Origin: Azoarcus olearius
GTDB taxonomy: Bacteria; Pseudomonadota; Gammaproteobacteria; Burkholderiales; Rhodocyclaceae
Reading direction: 5' to 3'
Assembly: GCF_001682385.1 (NCBI RefSeq)
Contig: NZ_CP016210.1
Span: forward strand, 3,100,001 to 3,164,000
Length of the DNA stretch: 64,000 nt
The notes beneath the pieces are model-generated. The model did no database searches and was not told the origin of the DNA. It worked only from the letters and a program-made list of their open reading frames with translations. Every line of letters starts with the position of its first letter. Within the stretch, counting starts at the first letter, position 1. Of the stretch, positions 17,863 to 25,921 are shown piece by piece. The position numbers and the translations under genes were made by a program.

Positions 17863-18713
17863 ATGCTTCCTACGCGACGCTGATCGGTGCCCTCGAACTG
17901 GCCCAGCACCTGAAGGATCCGGACTGGGTCATCTTCGATTGCCGCTTCGACCTCGCAAACCGCAGCTTTGGCGCCGACGCCTACAGCCGCGGTCACCTTC
18001 CCGGCGCTTTCTACCTCGATCTGGAAGACGACCTGTCCGGCCCCAAGACCGGACGAAACGGGCGCCACCCGCTGCCGGACCCCGCGAAACTCGCGGCGCG
18101 CCTCGCGGCGTGCGGCGTGGGCAACCAGACCCAGGTGGTGGCCTACGACGACGCCGCAGGCATGTTTGCCGCCCGGCTGTGGTGGCTGCTGCGCTGGCTG
18201 GGCCACCACCGCGTCGCGGTGCTCGACGGCGGCCTGCAGGCGTGGTGCCGTTCGGGACAGACCTTGAGCACGGAAGAGCCACAAGCGCGTCCTGCCACCT
18301 TCACGCTCGCGTTGCAGCCCGGTCGCGTGGACGCCGACTACGTGCTCGCCCACCTCGGCAAGCCCGACATGATGCTGATCGACGCGCGCAGCCCCGACCG
18401 CTTCCGCGGCGAGAATGAAACGCTCGACCCGGTCGGCGGCCACATTCCGGGCGCAAGCAACCGCTTCTTCCGTGACAACCTCGCGCCCGATGGATGTTTC
18501 AAGCAGGCCTCGCTGCTGCGCGAGGAGTACGGCACGCTGCTGAAAGGCCGCGATCCGCATCGGGTGGTGATGCAATGCGGATCGGCCGTCACCGCCTGCC
18601 ACAACCTGCTTGCAATGGAAACCGCGGGTCTGCCGGGTGCGCAACTGTATGCCGGCTCGTGGAGCGAATGGTGTTCTGACCCGGCGCGGCCGGTGGCGAC
18701 CGGCGCCGCATGA
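17859..18713 (+). CDS. Tandem-rhodanese sulfurtransferase (thiosulfate/3-mercaptopyruvate type)
   Basis: 284 residues starting with GTG inside the upstream stop codon. There are two rhodanese domains. The first (about 10-135) has G-H-L-P-G-A-F-Y-L-D and lacks a catalytic Cys. The second (about 165-275) has G-H-I-P-G-A-S-N and the active loop C240-G-S-A-V-T-A, close to the CG(S/T)GVTA loop of 3-mercaptopyruvate sulfurtransferases. It transfers sulfane sulfur to thiol acceptors or cyanide. Sequence alone does not settle whether thiosulfate or mercaptopyruvate is preferred. Confidence 0.9.
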   Translation: MNASYATLIGALELAQHLKDPDWVIFDCRFDLANRSFGADAYSRGHLPGAFYLDLEDDLSGPKTGRNGRHPLPDPAKLAARLAACGVGNQTQVVAYDDAAGMFAARLWWLLRWLGHHRVAVLDGGLQAWCRSGQTLSTEEPQARPATFTLALQPGRVDADYVLAHLGKPDMMLIDARSPDRFRGENETLDPVGGHIPGASNRFFRDNLAPDGCFKQASLLREEYGTLLKGRDPHRVVMQCGSAVTACHNLLAMETAGLPGAQLYAGSWSEWCSDPARPVATGAA

Positions 18714-18747
18714 CCGGTCCGGCCTTTACCGGCCCGGCAGATTCCCG

Positions 18748-19563
18748 CTACCAGTCGACCCGTTCGACCCTGCCCAGGGAGCGTCCCAGAAAGCGCTCGC
18801 CGATGGTCTGGAAGCGCAGCGGCACGTCGGTGACGTAGTAGCGGTAATTGGCCGGCGCGCTTCCGCCTTGGGCAAGGCCGCAGTCGTTGAGCCGTTCCGC
18901 GGCCAGTTCCGCAGTGGTAAGCGCTGAGTCGATCAGCTTCACCCCCGGCCCGGCCACGTCGCGCAGCAGGGGTTTGAGCAAGGGGTAGTGGGTACAGCCC
19001 AGCACCAGGCTATCCACCTCTTCCGCCAGCACCGGACGCAGGTATTCCTGCGCCGTCATCCGCGTCACCGGGTGATCCAGCCAGCCCTCTTCCACCAGTG
19101 GCACGAACAAAGGACAGGCCTGCGAATAGACGCGGGCGCCGGCGTCCAGCTCGTGGATGCGGCGTGCGTACGCATTGCTGTTGACCGTGGTTGGCGTGCC
19201 GATCACGCCGATGCGCCCGCCGGGCGAAGCCGCCACCGCCGCCCGGGCGCCCGCCTCGATCACGTCGAGCACGGGGATGCCGCCGGCGCGCGCCGCCACG
19301 ATGTGCGCAGCAACCGCAGCCATCGTGTTGCACGCCACGATCAGCATCTTCACGTCCTGCTGGAGCAGGAAGTCGGTGATCTGCGCGGTGAACTGCTCGA
19401 TGGTGGCGACCGACTTCACCCCGTAGGGCACACGCGCGGTATCGCCGAAGTAGATGATGTTCTCGAAGGGCAGGCGCTCCATCAGCGCCCGCACCACGGT
19501 AAGGCCGCCGATGCCCGAATCGAACACGCCGATCGAGCGGGAGGCCCGGGCGTCTGCGGTCAT
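18748..19563 (-). CDS. murI: Glutamate racemase
   Basis: A 271-residue enzyme that converts L- to D-glutamate for peptidoglycan. Motifs: [13 protein letters not shown] at residues 11-23, I-V-A-C78-N-T-M and V-L-G-C190-T-H-Y-P. The two Cys are the catalytic acid/base pair. Its start overlaps the tyrS stop by 4 bp, so it is the second gene of a tyrS-murI unit. Confidence 0.96.
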   Translation of the reverse strand: MTADARASRSIGVFDSGIGGLTVVRALMERLPFENIIYFGDTARVPYGVKSVATIEQFTAQITDFLLQQDVKMLIVACNTMAAVAAHIVAARAGGIPVLDVIEAGARAAVAASPGGRIGVIGTPTTVNSNAYARRIHELDAGARVYSQACPLFVPLVEEGWLDHPVTRMTAQEYLRPVLAEEVDSLVLGCTHYPLLKPLLRDVAGPGVKLIDSALTTAELAAERLNDCGLAQGGSAPANYRYYVTDVPLRFQTIGERFLGRSLGRVERVDW

Positions 19564-20759
19564 TCGAGCACGACCGCCGCGAACTTGCGCTTGCCCACCT
19601 GCAGCACGACGGTATCGCCCGCTGCCAGCACCAGCCCCTTGTCCTCCACACGGTCGCCGTTGAGGCGCACCGCGCCCTGGTCGATCATGCGGATCGCCTC
19701 GGAAGTGGTGCCGGTCAGCCCTGCCTGCTTGACGACCTGGAACACCGGCAAGCCTTCGGCGCCAACGCTCACCCTTACCTCGGGCAGGTCATCGGGGATG
19801 GCATTGCGCTGGAAACGCGCCTCGAAATCGGCCAGCGCCTCGTCGGCCGCCAACTGACCATGAAAGCGCGCGACGAGTTCGAGCGCGAGCATCACCTTGA
19901 CGTCGCGCGGGTTGCGACCGCCTTCGACCTCACTGCGCAGCCGCGCGATCTCAGCCGTCGACCGGAAGGACAGCAGATCGTAGTAACGCCACATCAGCTG
20001 GTCCGACACCGACATCGTCTTGCCGAAGATCTCCTTCGGCGCCTCGGCAATGCCGATGTAGTTGCCGAGCGACTTCGACATCTTGTTGACGCCGTCCAGC
20101 CCCTCCAGCAGCGGCATCATCAGCACGCACTGCGGTGCCTGCCCGTAGTGCTTCTGCAGCTCGCGCCCCATCAGCAGGTTGAAGCGCTGGTCGGTGCCGC
20201 CGAGTTCGACATCGGCCTTCATGGCCACCGAGTCGTAGCCCTGGCACAGCGGATACAGGAACTCGTGGATGGCGATCGACTGGTTGTTGGCGTACCGCTT
20301 GGAAAAGTCGTCGCGTTCCAGCATGCGTGCCACCGTCTGCTGCGCGGCCAGGCGGATCATCCCGGCCGAACCGAGCCCTTCCATCCATGCGGAGTTGAAG
20401 CAGATTTCGGTCTTTGCCGGGTCGAGGATCTTGAACACCTGATCCTGATACGTCTTCGCGTTCTCGAGAATCTGCTCGCGCGACAGCGGCGGGCGGGTTG
20501 CATTCTTGCCGCTCGGGTCGCCGATCATGCCGGTGAAGTCGCCGATGAGGAACAGGACCTGATGCCCCAGCTCCTGGAAATGGCGCAGCTTGTTGATCAG
20601 GACCGTATGACCGAGGTGGAGGTCGGGAGCGGTGGGGTCGAAGCCCGCCTTGATCCTCAGCGGACGGCCGGACTTCAGTTTCTCGACGAGTTCGGCCTCG
20701 ATCAGCAGCTCGTCTGCGCCACGCTTGATCAGCTCGATCGCGGCCTGGACGTCAGTCAT
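19560..20759 (-). CDS. tyrS: Tyrosyl-tRNA synthetase
   Basis: 399 residues from the ATG ending at 20759; a TTG one codon earlier is unlikely. Class I motifs: a HIGH-like D-L-H-L-G-H-T near residue 45 and K-M-S-K-S in [11 protein letters not shown] near 230. A C-terminal S4 RNA-binding domain ends [10 protein letters not shown]. This is the TyrZ-like form common in Proteobacteria. It charges tRNA-Tyr in the cytosol. It diverges from the M23 peptidase gene across 77 bp. Confidence 0.96.
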   Translation of the reverse strand: MTDVQAAIELIKRGADELLIEAELVEKLKSGRPLRIKAGFDPTAPDLHLGHTVLINKLRHFQELGHQVLFLIGDFTGMIGDPSGKNATRPPLSREQILENAKTYQDQVFKILDPAKTEICFNSAWMEGLGSAGMIRLAAQQTVARMLERDDFSKRYANNQSIAIHEFLYPLCQGYDSVAMKADVELGGTDQRFNLLMGRELQKHYGQAPQCVLMMPLLEGLDGVNKMSKSLGNYIGIAEAPKEIFGKTMSVSDQLMWRYYDLLSFRSTAEIARLRSEVEGGRNPRDVKVMLALELVARFHGQLAADEALADFEARFQRNAIPDDLPEVRVSVGAEGLPVFQVVKQAGLTGTTSEAIRMIDQGAVRLNGDRVEDKGLVLAAGDTVVLQVGKRKFAAVVLE

Positions 20760-20788
20760 CAAAATCTCTCCAATTCAAACGCGAATCA

Positions 20789-20820
20789 CCCGCGATTTTT
20801 GATAGACTCGCGGGAGTTTT
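20789..20820 (+). promoter_or_regulatory. Terminator-like hairpin in the M23 peptidase leader
   Basis: CCCGCGA, a 12-nt loop and TCGCGGG are followed by AGTTTTTTG, directly before the peptidase start at 20837. In the plus direction this has the form of an intrinsic terminator with a short stem. It may block transcription entering from the tyrS side or act as an attenuator. The loop TTTTTGATAGAC could instead carry a -10 box. Confidence 0.4.
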
Positions 20821-20836
20821 TTGCCCGAAAAAGCCA

Positions 20837-22165
20837 ATGCTGGTCAGGAAAAGCAGGATTCTAGCCGATCTCCCGGCCCATCTCCTCTCTCGTAAGCGCA
20901 GCTGGCTGGTCGCCGGCGTCCTCGGCTCTTCGCTGCTCGGCGTGGTTGCGGCCACCGCGGTGGTGCCGGACGCGCCCGAGGCGATCGCCACCCAGGCCGT
21001 CATCGAGCGACTCCCCAAACCACTCGCCAGCAGCACGGCGGTGGAGTCCGACCTGCCTTTCGTGCATGACGACAGGGTCCAGCCCGGCGATACGGTGAAC
21101 TCCATTTTCCGCCGGCTCGGTATCCGCGACGACGAAGCGCTGGCCTTCCTGCTCGAGTCCGATGACGGCCGCAACGCGCTGCGTCAGTTGCGCGCCGGGC
21201 GTTCGGTCACGGCCACGATCCGGTCCGACGGCGTGCTGACATCGCTCAGCCTGCCCACCGGAGCCAACGGCGACCGGATTACCCTCGAACGCGCGGACGA
21301 GGGCCTGCGCTTCCGCACCCAGACAGCGGCCCTTTCCACCGTGGTGGAAATGCGTTCCGGCACCATCCGCCACTCGCTGTTCGCAACAACCGACGCTATC
21401 GGCCTGCCCGACAGCATTGCAACGAAACTCGCCGACCTCTTCGGCACCGAGATCGACTTCCACACCGACCTGCGCAAGGGCGACCGCTTCGGCGTCGTCT
21501 ACGAGTCGATCTACGACCAGGGCGTGCCGGTCCGCACCGGGCGCATCCTGGCGGCGGAATTCGTCAACCAGGGCAAGCGGCACGCGGTGGTCCTGTATGC
21601 GGGAGCAAGCGGCAAAGAGCAGTACTACACCGAAGACGGCCGCAGCCTCAAGCAGGCTTTCCTGCGCTCGCCGCTCGAATTCTCCCGCGTGACCTCCGGC
21701 TTTGGTCGCCGCCTCCACCCCATCCATAACAACTGGCGCAGCCACAACGGGGTGGACTTCGGCGCCCCCACCGGCACCCCGGTCAAGGCAACATCGGACG
21801 GCGTGGTTGAATTCGTCGGCACCCAGCGGGGCTACGGCAACATCATCGTGCTGCGTCACCGCGGCAAGTACGACACCGCCTACGGGCACCTCAACGCGTT
21901 CGCCGCGCGCCTGCGCAAGGGCGCAACCGTCGAGCAAGGTGATGTCATCGGCTACGTCGGCTCTACCGGCTGGGCCACCGGGCCGCACCTGCATTACGAA
22001 ATCCGGGTGAACGACGTACCCCAGGACCCCCTCAAGATCGCACTTCCCACCGCCGAGCCGCTGTCGCCGCGGGAGGTCGCGTCTTTCAAGACGGCTACCG
22101 CCCCGGTTCTTCGGCAACTCGGGCTGCTTAACAACAACACGCAGATGGCGAGCGCGACCCAGTAA
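20837..22165 (+). CDS. M23-family murein DD-endopeptidase (MepM-like)
   Basis: A 442-residue envelope protein. One N-terminal transmembrane segment (about 24-42) is followed by a LysM/OapA-like region (P-G-D-T-V-N-S-I-F-R-R-L-G) and a linker. The LytM domain (about 290-400) has zinc ligands in R-S-H-N-G-V-D-F-G-A-P (H and D) and the H-x-H in G-P-H-L-H-Y-E-I-R. It cleaves peptide crosslinks in peptidoglycan to allow insertion of new strands. A strong bidirectional terminator follows at 22184. Confidence 0.93.
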   Translation: MLVRKSRILADLPAHLLSRKRSWLVAGVLGSSLLGVVAATAVVPDAPEAIATQAVIERLPKPLASSTAVESDLPFVHDDRVQPGDTVNSIFRRLGIRDDEALAFLLESDDGRNALRQLRAGRSVTATIRSDGVLTSLSLPTGANGDRITLERADEGLRFRTQTAALSTVVEMRSGTIRHSLFATTDAIGLPDSIATKLADLFGTEIDFHTDLRKGDRFGVVYESIYDQGVPVRTGRILAAEFVNQGKRHAVVLYAGASGKEQYYTEDGRSLKQAFLRSPLEFSRVTSGFGRRLHPIHNNWRSHNGVDFGAPTGTPVKATSDGVVEFVGTQRGYGNIIVLRHRGKYDTAYGHLNAFAARLRKGATVEQGDVIGYVGSTGWATGPHLHYEIRVNDVPQDPLKIALPTAEPLSPREVASFKTATAPVLRQLGLLNNNTQMASATQ

Positions 22166-22183
22166 CGCGCAGGAAGACCAAAT

Positions 22184-22212
22184 GAAAACGGGGCGCCAGG
22201 CGCCCCGTTTTC
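22184..22212. terminator. Bidirectional intrinsic terminator
   Basis: GAAAACGGGGCG, a 5-nt loop and CGCCCCGTTTTC form a perfect 12-bp stem with A/T tracts on both sides. It separates the convergent M23 peptidase and erpA genes. Confidence 0.9.
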
Positions 22213-22233
22213 ATTGATGCCGCAAGATCGGAC

Positions 22234-22584
22234 TCACGCGGAGAACGATGAGCCGCACCCGCACGTGCTGGTTGCATTGGGGTTGCGAATCACGAACTGC
22301 GAGCCCTCAAGCCCTTCGGTGTAATCGATTTCAGCGCCGACAAGGTACTGATAGCTCATCGGATCGATCAGCAGGGTGACGCCGTTCTTTTCGAAAGCGG
22401 TGTCGTCTTCGTTCACTTCCTCATCGAAGGTGAAGCCGTACTGGAAGCCGGAACAGCCGCCCCCAGTGACGAACACGCGGAGCTTCAGCGCCGGATTGCC
22501 TTCCTCATCGATGAGTTCGCGCACCTTGTTGGCGGCGTTGTCGGTGAAGACGAGAATTTCGGGGGTTTCAACTGCTGCGTTCAT
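22234..22584 (-). CDS. erpA: Iron-sulfur cluster insertion protein ErpA
   Basis: 116 residues from the ATG ending at 22584 (AGAGG upstream). The A-type carrier motif has C44 in [11 protein letters not shown] and C108 and C110 in S-T-C-G-C-G-S-S-F. ErpA carries 4Fe-4S clusters to apo-enzymes, including those of isoprenoid synthesis and respiration. The N-terminal [16 protein letters not shown] matches ErpA better than IscA. It lies downstream of rpsI but beyond the rpsI terminator, so it probably has its own promoter. Confidence 0.94.
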   Translation of the reverse strand: MNAAVETPEILVFTDNAANKVRELIDEEGNPALKLRVFVTGGGCSGFQYGFTFDEEVNEDDTAFEKNGVTLLIDPMSYQYLVGAEIDYTEGLEGSQFVIRNPNATSTCGCGSSFSA

Positions 22585-22780
22585 ATGTTTTCCTCTGTCA
22601 GGGAACGAATGGATGATGCGCCAACCATCCGCACACGTCAAAATCCGATCATCAGGCGCCGGACAAGTTCCCTACCGTTATCGGCAGCAGCGTATTTGCG
22701 GCCCGGCGGGGCATCGCACCACCCAGCACCGCGCACACGAAGCACCCCACCCGGCCGGCAAAAGCGAACAACCCCAATGC

Positions 22781-22804
22781 AAAAAGCCGTCCCACGGGAC
22801 GGCT
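22781..22804 (-). terminator. Intrinsic terminator (minus strand) of rplM-rpsI
   Basis: On the minus strand AGCCGTCCC and GGGACGGCT form a 9-bp stem with a tiny loop, followed by a T-run. It lies 21 bp beyond the rpsI stop codon. Confidence 0.85.
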
Positions 22805-22824
22805 TCTTCGGCAGATACGAGCGA

Positions 22825-23217
22825 TTAACGCTTCGAGAACTGCTTGGCGCGGCGGGCCTTGCGCAGACCGACCTTCTTACGCTCGACTTCACGCGCATCA
22901 CGCGTGACGAAGCCGGCGGCACGCAGTTCGGACTTCAGTTCGGCACTGTAGTCGATCAGCGCGCGGGTGATACCGTGACGCACCGCACCGGCTTGACCGG
23001 ACTCGCCACCACCGGTGACGTTGACCATGATGTCGAAGCGGCCTTCGTTGCCCGTCAGCACCAGCGGCTGACGAACGATCATGCGGCCGGTTTCACGCGA
23101 GAAGAACTCGTCGACCGGCTTGCCGTTGACGACGATGTTGCCGGAGCCCGGCTTGATGAAAACACGGGCAACCGCGGTCTTGCGACGGCCCGTACCGTAG
23201 TTGTAAGTCACGGCCAT
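22825..23217 (-). CDS. rpsI: 30S ribosomal protein S9
   Basis: 130 residues, the standard bacterial length. It starts [19 protein letters not shown]. The conserved [15 protein letters not shown] and a basic tail ending [11 protein letters not shown] follow. The tail reaches into the P site and contacts tRNA. The gene starts 13 bp after rplM. Confidence 0.98.
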
Positions 23218-23230
23218 TTATCGGCTCCTG

Positions 23231-23659
23231 TCAGATCTCGAGAACTTTGGGCTGCTGGGCGGCATGCGGGTGCTCGGCACCGGCGTAGCACTTCAGCTTC
23301 TTCAGCATGGCGTAGCCCAGCGGGCCCTTCGGCAGCATGCCCTTCACCGCCTTTTCCAGCACACGCTCCGGGAAGCGCTGCTGCAGCTTGGTGAAGTTGG
23401 TCTCGTAGATACCGCCAGGATAACCCGAGTGACGGTAGTACTTCTTGTCCAGGGCCTTGTTACCGGTCACGCGCAGCTTGTCGACATTGACGACGACGAT
23501 GTAATCGCCCGTATCGACGTGCGGGGTATAGATAGCCTTGTGCTTGCCGCGCAGGCGACGCGCAACTTCGGCAGCCAGGCGGCCAAGCACTTTGTCCGTG
23601 CCATCAACCACGAACCAGTCGCGCTGAACCTCGTGCGGCTTGGCAGAAAACGTCTTCAT
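23231..23659 (-). CDS. rplM: 50S ribosomal protein L13
   Basis: 142 residues, the standard length, from the ATG ending at 23659. Conserved segments: [37 protein letters not shown] and M-L-P-K-G-P-L-G. In E. coli L13 represses its own rplM-rpsI operon. A strong sigma-70 promoter lies 57-85 bp upstream. Confidence 0.98.
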   Translation of the reverse strand: MKTFSAKPHEVQRDWFVVDGTDKVLGRLAAEVARRLRGKHKAIYTPHVDTGDYIVVVNVDKLRVTGNKALDKKYYRHSGYPGGIYETNFTKLQQRFPERVLEKAVKGMLPKGPLGYAMLKKLKCYAGAEHPHAAQQPKVLEI

Positions 23660-23715
23660 TCGAACCTCGATCTTTGTCAGGCCTGGCGAGCCGGCCACCA
23701 AACGGAAAGCTCGCA

Positions 23716-23744
23716 ATAGTAATGGCAGACTACCCGCGTGTCAA
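23716..23744 (-). promoter_or_regulatory. Sigma-70 promoter of rplM-rpsI
   Basis: On the minus strand: TTGACA (-35, 23739-23744), 17 bp, TACTAT (-10, 23716-23721). This is a near-consensus promoter with ideal spacing. It gives an rplM leader of about 50 nt containing an inverted repeat (GCGAGC at 23709-23714, GCTCGC at 23686-23691) that might take part in L13 autoregulation. Confidence 0.85.
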
Positions 23745-23769
23745 ATCATCGCGAGGCGTGCAGCTGCAG

Positions 23770-23801
23770 AAAAAAAAACGCAGTCCGTTTGGGACTGCGT
23801 T
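23770..23801 (-). terminator. Strong intrinsic terminator of the small RNA
   Basis: On the minus strand AACGCAGTCC, a 5-nt loop and GGACTGCGTT form a perfect 10-bp stem followed by nine T. It ends the candidate small RNA 26 bp before the rplM promoter, so the two units are separate. Confidence 0.92.
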
Positions 23802-23882
23802 AAATCCACACCAAAGGAGGAGGGTGGAGGAGACACCGTTTGGATCGTCCGCTGCTTCCGCAGCGCGTCTTTCGATCCGACT
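23771..23882 (-). ncRNA. Candidate small RNA with anti-Shine-Dalgarno motif, upstream of rplM
   Basis: A transcription unit of about 112 nt with a sigma-70 promoter at one end and a strong terminator at the other, and no convincing ORF. Reading 5' to 3': GGATCG pairs with CGATCC (6 bp); inside this, after an asymmetric internal loop (AAAGACG opposite GA), CGCTGC and GCAGCG close a GGAA tetraloop of GNRA type. Next is an unstructured CU-rich segment (23812-23832) reading CUCCUCCACCCUCCUCCUUU in RNA. It contains two CUCCUCC copies and resembles the 3' end of 16S rRNA (CACCUCCUUU). The terminator hairpin follows. The form suggests an RNA that pairs with Shine-Dalgarno sequences. I recall an Rfam family called Betaproteobacteria toxic small RNA with an anti-SD motif; membership is untested. 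An alternative, an rplM attenuator, is less likely because rplM has its own promoter after the terminator. Confidence 0.68.
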
Positions 23883-23889
23883 GAGGCGA

Positions 23890-23918
23890 ATTATCCGGAA
23901 ACGCCAAGCCCGCAGCAA
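23890..23918 (-). promoter_or_regulatory. Sigma-70 promoter of the candidate small RNA
   Basis: On the minus strand: TTGCTG (-35, 23913-23918), 17 bp, GATAAT (-10, 23890-23895). Transcription should start near 23882, an A on that strand. Confidence 0.72.
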
Positions 23919-23920
23919 GG

Positions 23921-23947
23921 AGATTTTGTGCATTGCACTATAAATCT
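23921..23947. promoter_or_regulatory. Nested dyad upstream of the small-RNA promoter
   Basis: AGATTT (23921-23926) and AAATCT (23942-23947) flank a perfect GTGCA-T-TGCAC palindrome (23928-23938). The dyad abuts the small-RNA -35 box on its upstream side, about 40-65 bp from the predicted start. That is a normal position for an activator, and a repressor is also possible. The protein is unknown. Confidence 0.45.
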
Positions 23948-24148
23948 TTTGATTGCGCGATTAACTGCACTTATCCACCGTAAGACCCTGCTGGCGCTAA
24001 GGCGGGAGCCGCCCCCATCCTCCTCAGCACGCGCTCCGCGGCTGCCGCATATTGCAGCGCAAGGGGAAACTCCGGGCCATCCGCGGCCTGCTTCGGTAGA
24101 ATCGAAACCCCGTCCGGCTCAGCGCCATACATAAGGAGAACCGAAGCA

Positions 24149-24571
24149 ATGGAATGCACTGTCAAGTGGGTAGGCGGGATGGCCTTCCTGGCCGAAACCG
24201 GCACCGGTCACCTGGTTGCCATGGACGGCGCGCCCGAAGCGGGCGGCCGCAACCTCGCCCCTCGCCCGATGGAACTCCTGCTCGCCGGCGCCGGCGGCTG
24301 CACGGCCTTCGACACGGTGCTGATCCTGAAGCGGGGCCGGCAGGACATTCGTGACTGTACCGTACGCGTAGAAGCGGACCGCGCCGAGACTGACCCGAAG
24401 GTGTTTACCCGCATCCGCTTCTTCTACACCGTCACCGGGAAGAACCTGAAGCCGGAATCCGTCGAGCGGGCAATCCATCTCTCGGCCGAAAAGTACTGTT
24501 CGGCCTCGATCATGCTCGGGAAGACCGCGGAAATCTCCCACGAGTGGGAAATCGTCGAGGCGGCCGGCTGA
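24149..24571 (+). CDS. OsmC/Ohr-family protein (YhfA-like)
   Basis: 140 residues with the OsmC fold. It has two conserved Cys: C51 in L-L-A-G-A-G-G-C-T-A-F-D and C117 in A-E-K-Y-C-S-A-S. R-P-M-E-L-L-L-A precedes the first. The family reduces organic peroxides through the Cys pair. The short N-terminus and C-T-A-F-D sequence place it nearer the YhfA branch than OsmC or Ohr proper, so the substrate is uncertain. AAGGAG before the start gives a good ribosome binding site. Confidence 0.9.
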   Translation: MECTVKWVGGMAFLAETGTGHLVAMDGAPEAGGRNLAPRPMELLLAGAGGCTAFDTVLILKRGRQDIRDCTVRVEADRAETDPKVFTRIRFFYTVTGKNLKPESVERAIHLSAEKYCSASIMLGKTAEISHEWEIVEAAG

Positions 24572-24593
24572 CCCGGCCTTTCGTGAAGAAGAA

Positions 24594-24616
24594 CCCTTCG
24601 CGCCGAAAGCGAAGGG
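24594..24616 (-). terminator. Probable terminator between osmC-like gene and coq7
   Basis: CCCTTCGC, a 7-nt loop and GCGAAGGG; on the minus strand TTCTTCTTC follows. It lies between convergent genes and most likely ends coq7 transcription. Confidence 0.55.
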
Positions 24617-24704
24617 CATGGCCCAGCAATGGATGCAGCAAGGACGGCGCGATCGTTCACGGCGCCCTCCCCGACCAAGTCAATCCACCGAGAGACGCAA
24701 TACC

Positions 24705-25325
24705 TCAGACGCGATAAGCGGCTGTCGTCATGACCCGCGACGCCAGTTTCATGGCGCTGCGCACTGGCAACGGGAGTTCCCGCCCGCCCAGCTTGAGCGC
24801 GGTTTCGGCATGCTCGACTTCGTCGGTCCGCATCTGCTCCACGATCGCGCGCGACTTGCGATCGTCGGCCGGCAGACGTTCGAGGTGGCTCGTGAGATGG
24901 GCCTCGACCTGCCGCTCCGTCTCCGCTAGAAAGCCGAGGTTCCAGCGATCGCCGAAACGACCCGCCAGCATGCCGATGGCGAGCGCGCCGCTGTACCACA
25001 AGGGATTGAGCAGGCTCTTGCGTCCGCCGAGTTCGGCGATGCGCTGCTCGGTCCACGCGAGGTGCTCGGTTTCCTCATGGGAAGCGCGTTGCAGTTCTTC
25101 GCGCACCCGCTCGTCAGCGGACATGATGGCCTGCCCCTGGTACAGCGCCTGGGCGCAGATTTCGCCGACGTGATTGACGCGCATCAGCGCCGCCGCATGC
25201 CGCTTCTGTTCGTCGTCCAGCGGCGCGTCGGGCACGTCGTCTCCCGGTACGGGGCGGACACTTCGCGCCGGCGCGAAAACGGTGCGCAGCGCCTTGTCGA
25301 ACTCGATGATGGCCTTGTCGAACAT
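24705..25325 (-). CDS. coq7: Demethoxyubiquinone hydroxylase Coq7
   Basis: 206 residues from the ATG ending at 25325. It is a ferritin-like di-iron protein with ligands in [20 protein letters not shown] and R-T-D-E-V-E-H-A. It hydroxylates 2-polyprenyl-3-methyl-6-methoxy-1,4-benzoquinone, the penultimate step of ubiquinone synthesis, at the inner membrane. It is the oxygen-dependent enzyme found in many Betaproteobacteria in place of UbiF. It starts 2 bp after the CNP1-like gene. Confidence 0.94.
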   Translation of the reverse strand: MFDKAIIEFDKALRTVFAPARSVRPVPGDDVPDAPLDDEQKRHAAALMRVNHVGEICAQALYQGQAIMSADERVREELQRASHEETEHLAWTEQRIAELGGRKSLLNPLWYSGALAIGMLAGRFGDRWNLGFLAETERQVEAHLTSHLERLPADDRKSRAIVEQMRTDEVEHAETALKLGGRELPLPVRSAMKLASRVMTTAAYRV

Positions 25326-25327
25326 GA

Positions 25328-25858
25328 TTACACCCCGCGCTTGAGTGGATCGGCGTATTCCCGCTGGCCCCGCAACCGGTCCAGCACATGCTGACGGGTG
25401 CGCGGAGGCGCGGGACCATCGCAGAAGTAGTCCAGCGCGAGCGCGGCACGCGGCCGGTTGTAGGTGTTGTCCACGATCCGCGTCCACTCGCTACGCTTCA
25501 TCATCGACCACTCCCCGCCCTTGCCCGCGGCGGCGTAAATCCGCCGTTCCGTCGTGCCGCACCGTATGCCCTCGAAGGTCACGTTCTCCGCGCCACCGGG
25601 CGTACGCACCACCATGACGTAGCGGACGACACCGTCGGTGCCAACGGTGAGCGTATCGACGTCGATCAGGAAGACGTTGGGCGAAGGCGTTCCGATCGAA
25701 AACGGACGCAGCGAGGACTCACGGGGCGGCGCCGGCAGGACGAGTTCCGCCTCCTTCCACTCGGGCTCCAGATCGACCAGTTCTTCGGCGGCAAGGGCCC
25801 GGCCCACGCCGCCGCCCAGCAGCGCGAGGGTCAGCACACCAGTAATGCAACGCTTCAA
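25328..25858 (-). CDS. CNP1-like family secreted protein
   Basis: 176 residues with a signal peptide ([17 protein letters not shown], cleaved near A-L-A-A-E). The body matches the CNP1-like family: [38 protein letters not shown] and W-T-R-I-V-D. Two Cys (in I-R-C-G and Y-F-C-D-G) may form a disulfide. The family is of unknown function and common in Betaproteobacteria. It lies between rppH and coq7 on the same strand. Confidence 0.82.
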   Translation of the reverse strand: MKRCITGVLTLALLGGGVGRALAAEELVDLEPEWKEAELVLPAPPRESSLRPFSIGTPSPNVFLIDVDTLTVGTDGVVRYVMVVRTPGGAENVTFEGIRCGTTERRIYAAAGKGGEWSMMKRSEWTRIVDNTYNRPRAALALDYFCDGPAPPRTRQHVLDRLRGQREYADPLKRGV

Positions 25859-25921
25859 GGGAATGCTCCAAGAGTAGGAACAGGCGGGGCCAGCCCGCGG
25901 ACCGCGGCGCCCCGCTCGGCA

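Noticed and set aside
18716-18735. CCGGTCCGG/CCGGCCCGG repeat between the rhodanese gene and murI as a terminator
   Set aside because: One mismatch in a 9-bp stem and no T-run on either strand.
23857-23882. Kink-turn in the small-RNA internal loop (AAA-GA opposite GA)
   Set aside because: The 6-bp GNRA-capped stem leaves two extra bases next to the GA pair, so tandem sheared G-A pairs cannot stack as in a true kink-turn.
23971-23979. DnaA-box-like TTATCCACC
   Set aside because: A single 8-of-9 match with no cluster of boxes, no AT-rich unwinding region and no dnaA or dnaN gene; not an origin.
23730-24204. Short minus-strand open frames between rplM and the osmC-like gene
   Set aside because: No ribosome binding site, no recognisable protein pattern, and they run across the small RNA and its promoter.
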